From Vampirovibrionales bacterium (GTDB lineage Bacteria; Cyanobacteriota; Vampirovibrionia; Vampirovibrionales; JAGQHJ01), in NCBI GenBank assembly GCA_025451145.1, contig JANWKX010000008.1, positions 1 through 28,648 on the forward strand: DNA of 28,648 bases. Reading direction: 5' to 3'. A model generated the notes under the pieces. The model saw nothing but the letters and a program-made list of their open reading frames with translations. It was not told the DNA's origin and searched no databases. A program made the translations under genes and the position numbers. Of the stretch, positions 7,804-16,562 are shown piece after piece. Within the stretch, counting starts at the first letter, position 1. Each line of letters starts with the position of its first letter.

Positions 7804-9132
7804 ATGCCGATATCCACGTCTTCCCCATCCATGTCGGGGTCAGAGGCGATCACACAAAATACAGCCTCGCTTCAAGAGCCTTTGAGCCAGGAAGGGGTAT
7901 CTCCCAAAAGTTTTTGGCAGCTCTTGAATATTAGCCTTGGGTTTTTAGGCATTCAGTTTGCCTGGGCCATTCAAATGGGCCAGATGAGCCCCTTGCTGGA
8001 GACGCTTGGATCCGCGGCATGGCTCACCTCGATCCTCTGGTGTGCTGGGCCGGTGACGGGGATTTTGGTTCAACCCATTGTGGGCTCACTAAGCGATAAA
8101 ACCTGGTGCTTTTTGGGGAGGCGGCGTCCTTTTCTATTGGTGGGCGCGATTTTAACCGCCTTAAGTCTTATTATGATGCCCAATGCCCCCAATTTAGTGG
8201 TGGCGGCCATCCTGTTCTGGATTCTGGATGCCAGTATCAACATCAGCCAGGGACCTTACCGAGCTTTGGTGCCGGATGTGGTTCCTCAATCCCAGCAAGC
8301 CTTTACCTATACCCTCATGGGATTTACCATTGGTCTCGGGTCTGTGGCGGCTGCTTATATCGGTAGTGTCATCAAGGACATGCACTTTCTGTTCTACCTG
8401 GGCGCAGTGGCCATGCTGGTTGCCATGGGTTGGACCATTCTGACCACCCCGGAAGAACAGCGGCATTTTGAAGCCTCAGCCGATACCACAAAGGGCGGCT
8501 TCTTCCAATTTATTCGCCAAACCTGGCAGAGTATTCTCCAGATGCCTAAGGAAACCAAAAAGCTTTGTGTGATGCACAGTTTTACCTGGTTCGGGTGGCA
8601 ATGTCTGTTTATTTTCTTTTCCTTGTATATGGCCCATAACCTCTTTTTAACCCAAGATCCCAAGTCCGGCTTGTATCATCTGGCTGGGCAGAAGGTCTTT
8701 CTCTGTTATGCCGTCTTGAACAGCGTATGCTTTCTGGTGTCTCCATTTTTGGGTAAACTGTGTGACATTTCGTCCAAAAAGGCGGTCCATACCTTTGGCC
8801 TGCTTTGTCTGGCCGGAGGGCTCATCTCGACCATGTTTCTCACCCAACCGAATCAAGCCTTGATTGCCATGGCAGTCATTGGGGTGGGTTGGGCGACAAC
8901 CCTTTCGGTGCCCTTTGCCATTTTGGCCGGCCAGGTGCCTCCTGGTAAGGAAGGGGTTCTGATGGGGAGTTTTAACATCTTTATTGCGGCGCCTCAGTTT
9001 ATTGCCTCTATTTTGGCGGGCTTTCTGGTGGCCCAAACCCATAACGACGCTTCGGCACTGGTCTTAGGCGGCATTTCTGTTCTTTTCTCAGCCTTTCTCT
9101 TACAATGGGTCAAAGAATCCGTGGAGCATTAA
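7804..9132 (+). CDS. MFS transporter of the sucrose/SLC45 (GPH-like) type
   Basis: A 442-residue, 12-helix membrane transporter. It shows the features of the plant SUT/animal SLC45 sugar-proton symporter branch: LVQPIVGSLSDKTWCFLGRRRPF between helices 2 and 3 (as QPIVG, then RRRPF near residue 106), and the helix-4 loop DASINISQGPYRALVPD, which in plant SUTs reads similarly. Substrate is therefore probably a disaccharide such as sucrose or maltose, by family knowledge. The frame can be opened at a TTG at 7780, but the ATG at 7804 has AAGGG eight bases upstream. It is followed four bases later by the RidA-like gene, and together with the NicO gene these form a probable three-gene unit. Confidence 0.88.
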   Translation: MPISTSSPSMSGSEAITQNTASLQEPLSQEGVSPKSFWQLLNISLGFLGIQFAWAIQMGQMSPLLETLGSAAWLTSILWCAGPVTGILVQPIVGSLSDKTWCFLGRRRPFLLVGAILTALSLIMMPNAPNLVVAAILFWILDASINISQGPYRALVPDVVPQSQQAFTYTLMGFTIGLGSVAAAYIGSVIKDMHFLFYLGAVAMLVAMGWTILTTPEEQRHFEASADTTKGGFFQFIRQTWQSILQMPKETKKLCVMHSFTWFGWQCLFIFFSLYMAHNLFLTQDPKSGLYHLAGQKVFLCYAVLNSVCFLVSPFLGKLCDISSKKAVHTFGLLCLAGGLISTMFLTQPNQALIAMAVIGVGWATTLSVPFAILAGQVPPGKEGVLMGSFNIFIAAPQFIASILAGFLVAQTHNDASALVLGGISVLFSAFLLQWVKESVEH

Positions 9133-9136
9133 GCAC

Positions 9137-9607
9137 ATGATGAACACCACCCTGGATCAATTGGAGGCCTTTGAGCAGACCTTACCGGCTATTTCACCGC
9201 CTTTGGCCAGTTATGTCACAGCGGTTCAAACCGGTAATTTGGTCTATACTTGTGGTGCCTTGCCCATGAAAGAGGGCGTTATTGCCTATACAGGCGCTTT
9301 AGGTGGATTTTTAATTACCTTGGAAGAAGGACAACAGGCGGCTCGCCTTTGCTGCATGAATTTACTCAGCATCTTGAAAGCCCACTTGGGGACATTGCGC
9401 CGGATTGAACAAGTGGTGAAGCTCACCGGATACGTCAATAGCCGCCCTGGATTTACCCAACAGGCGATGATTATCAATGGCGCATCTGATTTATTGGTAG
9501 ACGTTCTGGGTGATGCCGGGCGGCATGCCAGAACCTCCGTTGGTGTGGTGGCACTGCCTCTGGATGCCGCCGTTGAAGTTGATTTAATTGTACAAGTCAG
9601 GTCATAA
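9137..9607 (+). CDS. RidA/YjgF/UK114-family protein
   Basis: A 156-residue member of the RidA superfamily. RidA itself hydrolyses reactive enamine/imine intermediates made by PLP enzymes. The C-terminal signature GRHARTSVGVVALPLDAAVE contains the arginine that binds the substrate carboxylate in RidA. The longer length and the LEEGQQAARLCCMNLLS segment place it with the longer subgroup of the family rather than canonical 130-residue RidA, so the exact substrate is unknown. GGAG lies ten bases before the ATG, which is itself four bases after the transporter gene. Confidence 0.88.
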   Translation: MMNTTLDQLEAFEQTLPAISPPLASYVTAVQTGNLVYTCGALPMKEGVIAYTGALGGFLITLEEGQQAARLCCMNLLSILKAHLGTLRRIEQVVKLTGYVNSRPGFTQQAMIINGASDLLVDVLGDAGRHARTSVGVVALPLDAAVEVDLIVQVRS

Positions 9608-9608
9608 C

Positions 9609-10361
9609 ATGCAGTTTTTGTTGTTCTTAATCCCTATTTTTACCCTGGGCGCGGCCCATGGCCTTGAACCTGGCCATGGAAAACTCTTGGTCACCAGCTA
9701 CCTGACTGGTAGTCAAGCCAAAATGAAAGATGCTCTTTTACTGGGCGTTTTGGTGGCGATCTTTCATACCTTATCGGTCGCCTTGATTGGGGCTTCCATT
9801 GTTTTTCTGGCCATGACCTTCTTTAAAGACGCGTTTTTAAACTCACTGGAACTCATTTCAGGTTTGACGATTTTGGGCCTGGGTTTGGTCCTCTTCTGGC
9901 GTCGCTTTATTCAAAAGACACCACATGATCACCAATGTGATTGTCATATTTCCCATTCTACGATTGTGGAAGAAGAAGTAAAGCCAATGGAACGTGCCAG
10001 CCTTAAAGAAGTTATTCTGTTGGCTTTGGCAAGTGGTATGACGCCTTGCCCAATGGCCTTAACGGCCTTAATTGCCGCCTTTGGGATGGGAAAAGCCATT
10101 GCGGCCCTGGGCGCCCTGGCTGTGTTTAGTCTGGGGATTGGATCAGTCTTGATTATTTTGGGAATTCTCATCATTAAAGGGTCTCATCAACTTCAGGAAC
10201 GCTGGCAAAAATATCGGGAAACGCCGGTGCTGATTGCCAAATTGAGTACAGTCTTTGTGTTGATTCTGGGTGTTTATCTGGTCACCAAGCCTTTTGTCTT
10301 TCCGGAATCCGCCCATGCCCATTTAGAAAGTTTTAATTTTTTGATGTCCACACATCGCTAA
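9609..10361 (+). CDS. NicO-type nickel/cobalt transporter (RcnA/HoxN superfamily)
   Basis: A 250-residue membrane protein with about six hydrophobic helices. The first helix carries GAAHGLEPGHGK (H17, H23), the metal-binding signature of the NicO/RcnA branch, and a second conserved loop reads SGMTPCPMALTALIAAF. A histidine/cysteine-rich cytoplasmic loop (HDHQCDCHISH, near residues 106-116) separates the two halves, as in RcnA efflux proteins. Direction (export or import) cannot be read from the sequence; the His-rich loop favours export. The frame extends back to 9588, but the ATG at 9609 is one base after the RidA stop and has AGGT upstream, so the shorter start is preferred. Confidence 0.85.
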   Translation: MQFLLFLIPIFTLGAAHGLEPGHGKLLVTSYLTGSQAKMKDALLLGVLVAIFHTLSVALIGASIVFLAMTFFKDAFLNSLELISGLTILGLGLVLFWRRFIQKTPHDHQCDCHISHSTIVEEEVKPMERASLKEVILLALASGMTPCPMALTALIAAFGMGKAIAALGALAVFSLGIGSVLIILGILIIKGSHQLQERWQKYRETPVLIAKLSTVFVLILGVYLVTKPFVFPESAHAHLESFNFLMSTHR

Positions 10362-10431
10362 ATGATTCAAGGGATTGAGGCATTTCTACCAATCACCTAA
10401 AATCCGATGCGCTTGCTAATCCATTTCCCGG

Positions 10432-10463
10432 TTGAGTTCAGATAAAAAGAACTATGCCATAAT
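10432..10463 (+). promoter_or_regulatory. Weak promoter candidate for the pentapeptide gene
   Basis: TTGAGT (10432-10437) and CATAAT (10458-10463) separated by 20 bases, which is longer than optimal. It lies 33 bases before the ATG at 10496. Confidence 0.3.
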
Positions 10464-10495
10464 GGCCTCGGAGGTTGGTAAGAGGATCACCTATC

Positions 10496-11020
10496 ATGTT
10501 TAAAAAGCAATTTATTCCCGCTTTAAGTCTGACAATTCTTTTGATCTATCCTTGGGCGATTGCATCCACACCTGGAACTGCTTCAGGGGCTAACACACTG
10601 ATGCAAGCCACTACACTTTTTGGACCCCGTGGCGAGCAACATTCGGCAGCCTGGACCATGTGGGGCTTTGGCGATAATTATCCCGGCTCTCGTGCCTTAA
10701 ATGGACAGGATTTTTCAAAACGTGTGTTGACTGAAAGTAATTTTCGGAAAAACCATTTGTGTGGCGCTAACTTTAGCGATACGGTCTTGACTGCTTCCAA
10801 CTTCCGTTGGGCTCAGTTGGTCGGTGCTAACTTTAGAAATGCCTACGTCAATCTTGTGGATTTTCGAGGCGCGAACCTGGCATCGGCCGATTTTCGTGGG
10901 GCAAATTTGCGCGGTGCAAAGATGCGAGGCGCCAATCTGGCCAATGCCTGCTATGATCACAATACGTTTTTACCGGAAGGCTTGATCCCCAATGCCCATG
11001 GCATGATTAATATGCGTTAA
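10496..11020 (+). CDS. Exported pentapeptide-repeat protein
   Basis: A 174-residue protein with a signal peptide (hydrophobic core about residues 8-22, AIAS cleavage region) followed by pentapeptide repeats. From about residue 75 the A(N/D)(L/F)xx pattern runs through CGANFSDTVL, GANFRNAYVN, FRGANLASAD, FRGANLRGAK and MRGANLANAC, enough for two to three coils of a right-handed quadrilateral beta-helix. Most bacterial pentapeptide proteins are cytoplasmic; this one should be periplasmic or secreted. Its partner is unknown. An ORF start at 10475 is possible, but the ATG at 10496 has AGAGGAT upstream and begins a proper signal peptide. Confidence 0.9.
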   Translation: MFKKQFIPALSLTILLIYPWAIASTPGTASGANTLMQATTLFGPRGEQHSAAWTMWGFGDNYPGSRALNGQDFSKRVLTESNFRKNHLCGANFSDTVLTASNFRWAQLVGANFRNAYVNLVDFRGANLASADFRGANLRGAKMRGANLANACYDHNTFLPEGLIPNAHGMINMR

Positions 11021-11048
11021 GATTAAGGCCCCTCTTGGGAAATTCATT

Positions 11049-11088
11049 TTAAAATCGCCTCTGTTTCATTTGGATGGAGGCGATTTAA
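11049..11088. terminator. Bidirectional terminator hairpin
   Basis: AAATCGCCTC (11052-11061) pairs perfectly with GAGGCGATTT (11077-11086) around a 15-base loop. It sits between two convergent genes; the minus-strand side ends in TTTTAAAA, the plus side reaches a run of six T after about ten bases. Confidence 0.65.
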
Positions 11089-11102
11089 GTTGAAAGCCTT
11101 TT

Positions 11103-11501
11103 TTAGCGAGATCCGTTTAAGAGCAATCTTCTCAGGCTCAATAAGACAAGACTGGCTGTGATTGCCATGAAGGAGCGCCAGAGATCCAGAGGGGCAATCC
11201 CACTCATGAATAAATTAAGAACGGCAAACAGGAGTCCTAACCCAGCGCTAAAGACCATGCCCATGGTGAGTAAATCGTCTTTTGGCGGAAAAACCTCAGA
11301 GGCTGAATTAATCGGATGACGTTGGTCTGATTCGTAAGCCCCTTCTGAATTCGTAGTAGCGGGCTTGGGTTGAGCGGGGTACCACTTGCTGCCACACTTT
11401 GGACAGGTTGATTTTTTACTGAGCAGAGGGATCGTGCAAACCGGGCAGATAATATCCTGCTCATCAGAGGATAAGTCTTTAATTTCACCGAATAATGTCA
11501 T
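11103..11501 (-). CDS. Zinc-ribbon membrane protein of unknown function
   Basis: A 132-residue protein with an N-terminal zinc ribbon (CPVC at 19-22 and CPKCG at 33-37), a polar linker of about 35 residues, and two hydrophobic segments near the C-terminus (about residues 78-100 and 108-126). Such ribbon-plus-helices proteins are common in bacteria and their roles are mostly unknown. The ATG overlaps the stop of the upstream gene as ATGA, so the two are co-translated. Confidence 0.75.
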   Translation of the reverse strand: MTLFGEIKDLSSDEQDIICPVCTIPLLSKKSTCPKCGSKWYPAQPKPATTNSEGAYESDQRHPINSASEVFPPKDDLLTMGMVFSAGLGLLFAVLNLFMSGIAPLDLWRSFMAITASLVLLSLRRLLLNGSR

Positions 11502-12079
11502 TGTTGGACCAATTTTTCAGACGTACTTTGGGGTTGCTTCAAGGCGGAATATTTGGTCAAGGTATCCCGGAGATACTCTTGATAGACCGGCGTAAACAAA
11601 TCCCGGGCTCTGAGTAAGCGTGCGGATTTCAGCAGGGTCTCCCGATCACGCAGCAAAACGTGAAGCCGGCTCATGGATTGATTCAGGTTGGCATGGGCTT
11701 CAGCCAGTTTGGAGCCACGGATCTCGGGATGGGTTTCTGCATTTTCAATCAATTGAATGCTGGTATTGGCTGAATCCAAGGCCGACAAGATATCCAGGCC
11801 ATTTTCCCAACTCAGCTCATTCAGGTCATGAAGGTTACGGGCAGGGTAAATGCCGTCGCTTAGTGCAACCTGACCAAATAAGCGTTGTTTGGCAATATCA
11901 GGATCTCCCTGACCCAGGTAAGTGTAGGTTCCAAATCCAATTCCCAATAGGAGAAGCAAGCCCAAAATGCCTAAAGCACTTTTTGGCAGATGAAAGTGTT
12001 GCATATCCGTCGGCTTTTGAACAGATGAAAGACCATTGAGAAGAACGGCTTTTTTCATATTCGGCTTTACAGTACGCAT
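11498..12079 (-). CDS. Single-pass membrane protein of unknown function
   Basis: A 193-residue protein with one transmembrane segment (about residues 35-53, rich in L and G) followed by a mostly helical, probably coiled, extracytoplasmic part with many charged residues. I recognise no family. The open frame reaches back to 12163, but the extra stretch is poor in protein-like features, and the ATG at 12079 has an AGGT about 12 bases upstream. It overlaps the zinc-ribbon gene by four bases, and the pair may work together in the membrane. Confidence 0.7.
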   Translation of the reverse strand: MRTVKPNMKKAVLLNGLSSVQKPTDMQHFHLPKSALGILGLLLLLGIGFGTYTYLGQGDPDIAKQRLFGQVALSDGIYPARNLHDLNELSWENGLDILSALDSANTSIQLIENAETHPEIRGSKLAEAHANLNQSMSRLHVLLRDRETLLKSARLLRARDLFTPVYQEYLRDTLTKYSALKQPQSTSEKLVQQ

Positions 12080-12404
12080 CAATTTGTTGTACCTGCTCAC
12101 TTCATTATTAGCATATTTTCGGTTGAAATGCTGCCTTCCTGAGGAAAAATCTCTAAAAATCATTCTTTCAGAGAGGCGTTCGTTTGTTAGGTCCGGTTTG
12201 GTGACATATCATATGGATAAAAACAAAAGGCATGTCTTTTTTGCCTTTGAATATATTGTCCGTGTCTTCAGGTGAGAAAACATTCCCCAGGTGGTTAGAT
12301 GGGAGGGCCTATGTAAGCATTCATCCCATAAGTAAGCCCACCCATATTTTTGGGCGGGCTTAGTGGCCAATGCTTTAAGATTTGTTTTTTTAGAGATGTC
12401 TTTG
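12080..12404. other. Intergenic region between pepA end and the membrane-protein pair
   Basis: No gene is convincing here. It holds two hairpins: AAAGGCA/TGCCTTT at 12226-12248 with a 9-base loop, and a longer one at 12333-12362. Confidence 0.4.
12333..12362 (-). terminator. Hairpin after pepA, possible terminator
   Basis: TAAGCCC, one mismatch, CCCA, a 6-base TATTTT loop, TGGG, mismatch and GGGCTTA make an 11-bp GC-rich stem with one internal mismatch, 43 bases after the pepA stop. No T-run follows on either strand, so efficiency is uncertain. Confidence 0.4.
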
Positions 12405-13943
12405 TTAAATTTCCGTAATACTGTACAAGTAGTATAGAAATGTTCTGACCCCAACCCCAGTAGCGCCCTTAGGCACTTCAGGCACATCCCGATCCGTATA
12501 GGAGGGACCTGCGATATCCAGATGCACCCATTTTTGGTCAGGTTCAACGAATTCGTTCAAAAAGATTCCCCCAGCAGAAGAACCGGCCTGCCCCTTGCTT
12601 CCGGAGTTAATCATGTCAGCGACATCACTTTTCAGCATTTCCTTATATTCTTCATACAGAGGGAGTGGCCAGAATCGTTCACCGGCAGGCTCCCCGGCAT
12701 GGCGAATCCCATCGATCAGTTCATCATTGGTGCCCATAATCCCGGAAGCTTCTTTTCCCAAGGCGACGATGCAGGCCCCAGTCAGGGTTGCCAAATCAAT
12801 CAGCTCGTCAGGGTGAACATTTTGCTGCGCGTAGGTTAAGCCATCGGCCAGGATTAAGCGGCCTTCAGCATCGGTGTTATTGATTTCAATGGTTTTGCCG
12901 TTCATCGCGGTCACAATATCGCCCGGTTTGTTGGCTTTGCCGTTGACCATGTTTTCACAGCAAGGCGCAATCCCGTCCACCTGGATATCCAGATTGCCCA
13001 GCTCAGCAATGGCTTTCATGGTGCTAATGACCACCGCTGCCCCTGTCATATCGTCTTTCATCAACTCCATGGCATTGGCCGGTTTCAGCGAATATCCACC
13101 ACTGTCAAAGGTAATCCCCTTACCCACCAGGGTGACTTTCTTTTTGGGAGTCCCTTTGGGTTTATAGGTTAAGTGAATCAACTTGGGAGGCTGATCGCTG
13201 CCTTTGCTGACGCTTAAAAAAGACCCCATACCCATCTTTTCAATGTCGGCCTGTTCATAAATTTTGCAGGTCACCTCATTTTGGGAAATCTCTTGGGCTT
13301 TTTTAGCTAAAAATGTTGGGGTGACATAGTTGGCGCTATCAAAGGCCAAGTCTCGTGCCAAATTGGTGGCATCCGCAATGATACTTCCCATCCGAATCCC
13401 GGTTTCAATGGCCGCTTTCTTTTGGGCATCTTGTTCCACAATCGTCAAAGCCTCAATGGGATTACCCAAAGGAGCGGCCTCCTTTTCGGCCTCTGTCTTA
13501 CCGGTTTTACGGAGGGTAAATTTATAGCTGCCCAGGAGGCTGCCTTCGGCCAAAAGCCTAGCCGCGGTTTCGGCAGGCACATTGCCAATCCCTGCCCCAT
13601 GAAGTAAGGTTGCAACCCGATTGACTTTCAGCTTTTGACAGGCCCGAATAGCGGCAGCACTAGCCCGCCTTAATTGCAGGGATTTGAGTTTTTCGGGTTT
13701 TCCAAGTCCAACCACCACCACATAGCGAGCCGGAATCTTGCCATGGGTTGAAATGACAAGGGTTTCTCCTAACTTGCCTTTGAAGGTTTTTCCATGGGTC
13801 AATTCATCGGAAATGGCATTACCCAAAGCCTTATCAACAGCCCCGGTTCCGCCTGCAGGTTGATTAACCCCCTCAAACAGATTCACGATAAGGGCTTCAG
13901 CAGAATTTTGGACAATATCACTGATTTCAACATTGATTTTCAC
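12405..13943 (-). CDS. pepA: Cytosol (leucyl) aminopeptidase, M17 family
   Basis: A 512-residue di-metal aminopeptidase that removes N-terminal residues from peptides in protein turnover. The M17 signature NTDAEGRL lies at residues 356-363, and the other metal ligands are visible in VGKGITFDSGG (K275, D280) and KDDMTG (D298), with D358 and E360. The N-terminal macro-like domain (about 1-160) precedes the catalytic domain, giving a normal length. The extreme C-terminus (FLYYLYSITEI) departs from the usual ending. The start is a GTG with GAGGAG about seven bases upstream. It is divergent from pckA. Confidence 0.96.
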   Translation of the reverse strand: MKINVEISDIVQNSAEALIVNLFEGVNQPAGGTGAVDKALGNAISDELTHGKTFKGKLGETLVISTHGKIPARYVVVVGLGKPEKLKSLQLRRASAAAIRACQKLKVNRVATLLHGAGIGNVPAETAARLLAEGSLLGSYKFTLRKTGKTEAEKEAAPLGNPIEALTIVEQDAQKKAAIETGIRMGSIIADATNLARDLAFDSANYVTPTFLAKKAQEISQNEVTCKIYEQADIEKMGMGSFLSVSKGSDQPPKLIHLTYKPKGTPKKKVTLVGKGITFDSGGYSLKPANAMELMKDDMTGAAVVISTMKAIAELGNLDIQVDGIAPCCENMVNGKANKPGDIVTAMNGKTIEINNTDAEGRLILADGLTYAQQNVHPDELIDLATLTGACIVALGKEASGIMGTNDELIDGIRHAGEPAGERFWPLPLYEEYKEMLKSDVADMINSGSKGQAGSSAGGIFLNEFVEPDQKWVHLDIAGPSYTDRDVPEVPKGATGVGVRTFLYYLYSITEI

Positions 13944-14161
13944 GATGGACTCCTCTCTGTAGTGCTGATCTGGGGGTAGCGTTTAAATCGATATACAAAA
14001 ATCTTGATGCAAGGTCAAAACAGTTGGCCCATTCGCATGGATAAAGTCCCTCTTTGAGACATCCCATTGGAACATGGGCAGGCTAATGCAACAATATCAT
14101 CTATGGGGTCTTTGGATCCATGAGCAGGGCTCAAACTGAAAAAAATGATTCAGACCGCTCA

Positions 14162-14188
14162 TTGAACCGGTTCAGCCTTTTCGATAAT
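14162..14188 (+). promoter_or_regulatory. Weak promoter candidate for pckA
   Basis: TTGAAC (14162-14167) and GATAAT (14183-14188) with a 15-base spacer, about 43 bases before the pckA start. Spacing is short of the 17-base optimum. Confidence 0.3.
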
Positions 14189-14231
14189 GATAGGCAAATA
14201 CCAGAGAGCATTTTGAATAAGGAGGCGTGGA

Positions 14232-15839
14232 ATGAAAGATTATGTGAGCAGTATTGGCTTAAAGGGAGCATCATCCGAACAGCACTACCAATTGTCCGTT
14301 CCAAAACTGGTTGAAATTGCCCTTGCCAATCAGGAGGGCGTACTCTCGGATCGGGGATCTCTGGTGGTCAATACGGGCAAATATACCGGGCGCTCTCCTC
14401 AGGATCGTTTTATTGTGGACACCCCGCTGGTACATAACACTGTTGATTGGGGCGATATTAATCGCCCTATTGCGCCAGAGGTTTTTGATAAGGTTTTTCA
14501 AAAGATGCAGGCTTATCTAGAGGGGCGTCCATTGTATCTTTTTGAGGGCTATGTTGGCGCGGATCATCGTTATGCGATGCCTGCACGATTTATCAACGAA
14601 TTGGCCTCCCAGAATTTGTTTGTCCATCAACTGTTTATTCGCCCAACCGAAAATCAGCTTAAAGGCTTTCAACCGGAGTTCACCGTCATTTGCGCCCCTG
14701 GATTGAAACTGGATCCAAAAACAGACGGGGTTCACTCGGAAGCCGCGGTCCTGTTGAACTTTGATCGAAAATTAATCCTGATTGCAGCGACCCAATATTC
14801 CGGCGAGATGAAAAAATCGCTTTTTAGCACCATGAATTATCTGATGCCGGATCGCAATGTCTTCCCGATGCATTGTTCTGCAAACATCGGAAAGAATGGT
14901 CGTTCGGCGTTGTTTTTTGGGCTTTCGGGGACAGGGAAAACCACTTTATCGGCTGACCCGGAGAGAACTTTAGTTGGTGATGATGAACATGGTTGGTCAG
15001 AAGCAGGCATTTTTAACTTTGAAGGAGGTTGTTATGCCAAAGCCATCAGGCTTTCTAAAAAGAATGAGCCTGAAATCTGGGACGCAATTCGTTTTGGCTC
15101 AATCTCTGAAAACGTGATATTGGATCTCAAAACGCGAAAGCCCGATTTTAATGACGACAGTTTAACGGAAAACACCCGAGTCGCCTACCCCATCGACTAT
15201 ATCCCCAATGCTGATTTGGCCGGTGTTGCGCCTCATCCTTCGACAATTATCTTTTTAACAGCGGATGCCTTTGGTGTCATGCCACCCATTGCCAAATTAA
15301 CCGAAGCTCAGGCTCAATACCACTTTATCAGTGGCTATACCAGTAAACTGGCTGGAACGGAGCGTGATATTCTTGAACCTAAAGCTGCTTTTTCGACATG
15401 CTTTGGGGCTCCCTTTATGCCTCGACCGGCCTCCGTCTATGCAGATATGCTTAAAGATCGCATTTTGACCCATCAGGCCAATGTCTACCTGATTAACACC
15501 GGCTGGCAGGGAGGGCCCTATGGTATTGGTGAGCGTATCAGCATTCCCTATACCCGAGCCATGGTGAAGGCTGCCCTGGAAGGTGAACTGGAAACCCAAG
15601 AGTTTTGGACACATCCGATATTCAATATCCAAATTCCGAAGCACTGTCCTGGCGTGCCGGATGCATTGTTAGATCCTGCTGCCAGTTGGTCGGATAAAGC
15701 CCAGTATGAGGAGCAATCCCTGAAATTGGCCAAAATGTTTATTGAAAATTTCAAACAATTTAAAGGGGTTGAGCATTTAGCCAAAGTAGGGCCTCAGCTT
15801 CCCTCTTTAGCCGGATTAGACAACTGTGCCGCCGTCTAA
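14232..15839 (+). CDS. pckA: Phosphoenolpyruvate carboxykinase (ATP)
   Basis: A 535-residue enzyme converting oxaloacetate and ATP to phosphoenolpyruvate, CO2 and ADP, the first committed step of gluconeogenesis. The kinase P-loop GLSGTGKTTLSADP begins at residue 230, followed by VGDDEHGW (metal-binding D250/D251). The N-terminal substrate loop shows NTGKYTGRSPQDRF (residues 47-60), and Y/R residues typical of the ATP-type are conserved. Length matches the E. coli enzyme. AAGGAGG lies six bases before the ATG, one of the strongest SD sequences of the window. The last 24 bases overlap the end of the convergent dehydrogenase gene. Confidence 0.97.
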   Translation: MKDYVSSIGLKGASSEQHYQLSVPKLVEIALANQEGVLSDRGSLVVNTGKYTGRSPQDRFIVDTPLVHNTVDWGDINRPIAPEVFDKVFQKMQAYLEGRPLYLFEGYVGADHRYAMPARFINELASQNLFVHQLFIRPTENQLKGFQPEFTVICAPGLKLDPKTDGVHSEAAVLLNFDRKLILIAATQYSGEMKKSLFSTMNYLMPDRNVFPMHCSANIGKNGRSALFFGLSGTGKTTLSADPERTLVGDDEHGWSEAGIFNFEGGCYAKAIRLSKKNEPEIWDAIRFGSISENVILDLKTRKPDFNDDSLTENTRVAYPIDYIPNADLAGVAPHPSTIIFLTADAFGVMPPIAKLTEAQAQYHFISGYTSKLAGTERDILEPKAAFSTCFGAPFMPRPASVYADMLKDRILTHQANVYLINTGWQGGPYGIGERISIPYTRAMVKAALEGELETQEFWTHPIFNIQIPKHCPGVPDALLDPAASWSDKAQYEEQSLKLAKMFIENFKQFKGVEHLAKVGPQLPSLAGLDNCAAV

Positions 15840-16562
15840 TGTGACAACTTCTCCCGTCATGTAGGCGTTTCGGTCAGAAACCATAAAGGCTGCAAACTCG
15901 GCCAAATCCTCCGGGCGGCCCAAGCAACCCTTAATGGACCAGTTTCGGTACATATTCTTAAAGAATTCCGGCAGGGAATGGCCTAAGTCGGTATCATAGA
16001 TGCCTGCCGCAATGGCATTGACCGAAATGCCGAAGTTCCCGGCTTCTCTGGCCAGACACTTTGTAAACCCAATAACCGCTGCTTTGGTGGTGGCATAATG
16101 AACGGATGTGGGTAACGCCCGAATAGCACCAATGGATGTAATATTGAGGATTTTTCCGTAGCGTGCCCGAATCATATTTTTATAAATCGGCTTTGTCACA
16201 TAGTAAAGCCCGTTTACATTCACATCGACAATCGATTTCCAAGAGCGTTCTGTTGTGGTCGCAAAGTTATCAGCCTTATTAATTGCCGCATTGTTGACCA
16301 GAATGTGAATGTCCCCAAATTCTCTCTGAATATCATCAACCATCTCTTGGATGCCGTTCTTATCGGTCACGGACACCTTATAGGCCAGGCCGATCCTACC
16401 CAGCTTTTGAATTCGAGCCAGGGTATGCTCCGCATCATCAACGGAATTACTGTAGTTAAAAGCGATATCGGCACCTTCTCTGGCAAAGACCTCGCACATC
16501 GCTTTGCCTAATCCTCTCGATCCGCCAGAGATAAATACTTTTTTACCTTCTAAAAGTCCCAT
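15816..16562 (-). CDS. Short-chain dehydrogenase/reductase, FabG-like
   Basis: A 248-residue classical SDR with the cofactor loop GGSRGLG (residues 13-19), NNAA near 90-93, and the catalytic S143, Y156 and K160 (YATTK). FabG-type enzymes reduce 3-oxoacyl-ACP; many paralogues act on other alcohols or ketones. Here fab neighbours are absent, so the substrate is open. The C-terminal TGEVVTLDGG is typical of the family. The upstream SD is weak. The last 24 bases overlap the end of pckA on the opposite strand, leaving no intergenic space for a terminator. Confidence 0.9.
   Translation of the reverse strand: MGLLEGKKVFISGGSRGLGKAMCEVFAREGADIAFNYSNSVDDAEHTLARIQKLGRIGLAYKVSVTDKNGIQEMVDDIQREFGDIHILVNNAAINKADNFATTTERSWKSIVDVNVNGLYYVTKPIYKNMIRARYGKILNITSIGAIRALPTSVHYATTKAAVIGFTKCLAREAGNFGISVNAIAAGIYDTDLGHSLPEFFKNMYRNWSIKGCLGRPEDLAEFAAFMVSDRNAYMTGEVVTLDGGTVV

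Noticed and set aside
12209..12547. 112-codon minus-strand frame at the end of pepA
   Set aside because: It overlaps the conserved pepA C-terminus in another frame and has no SD.
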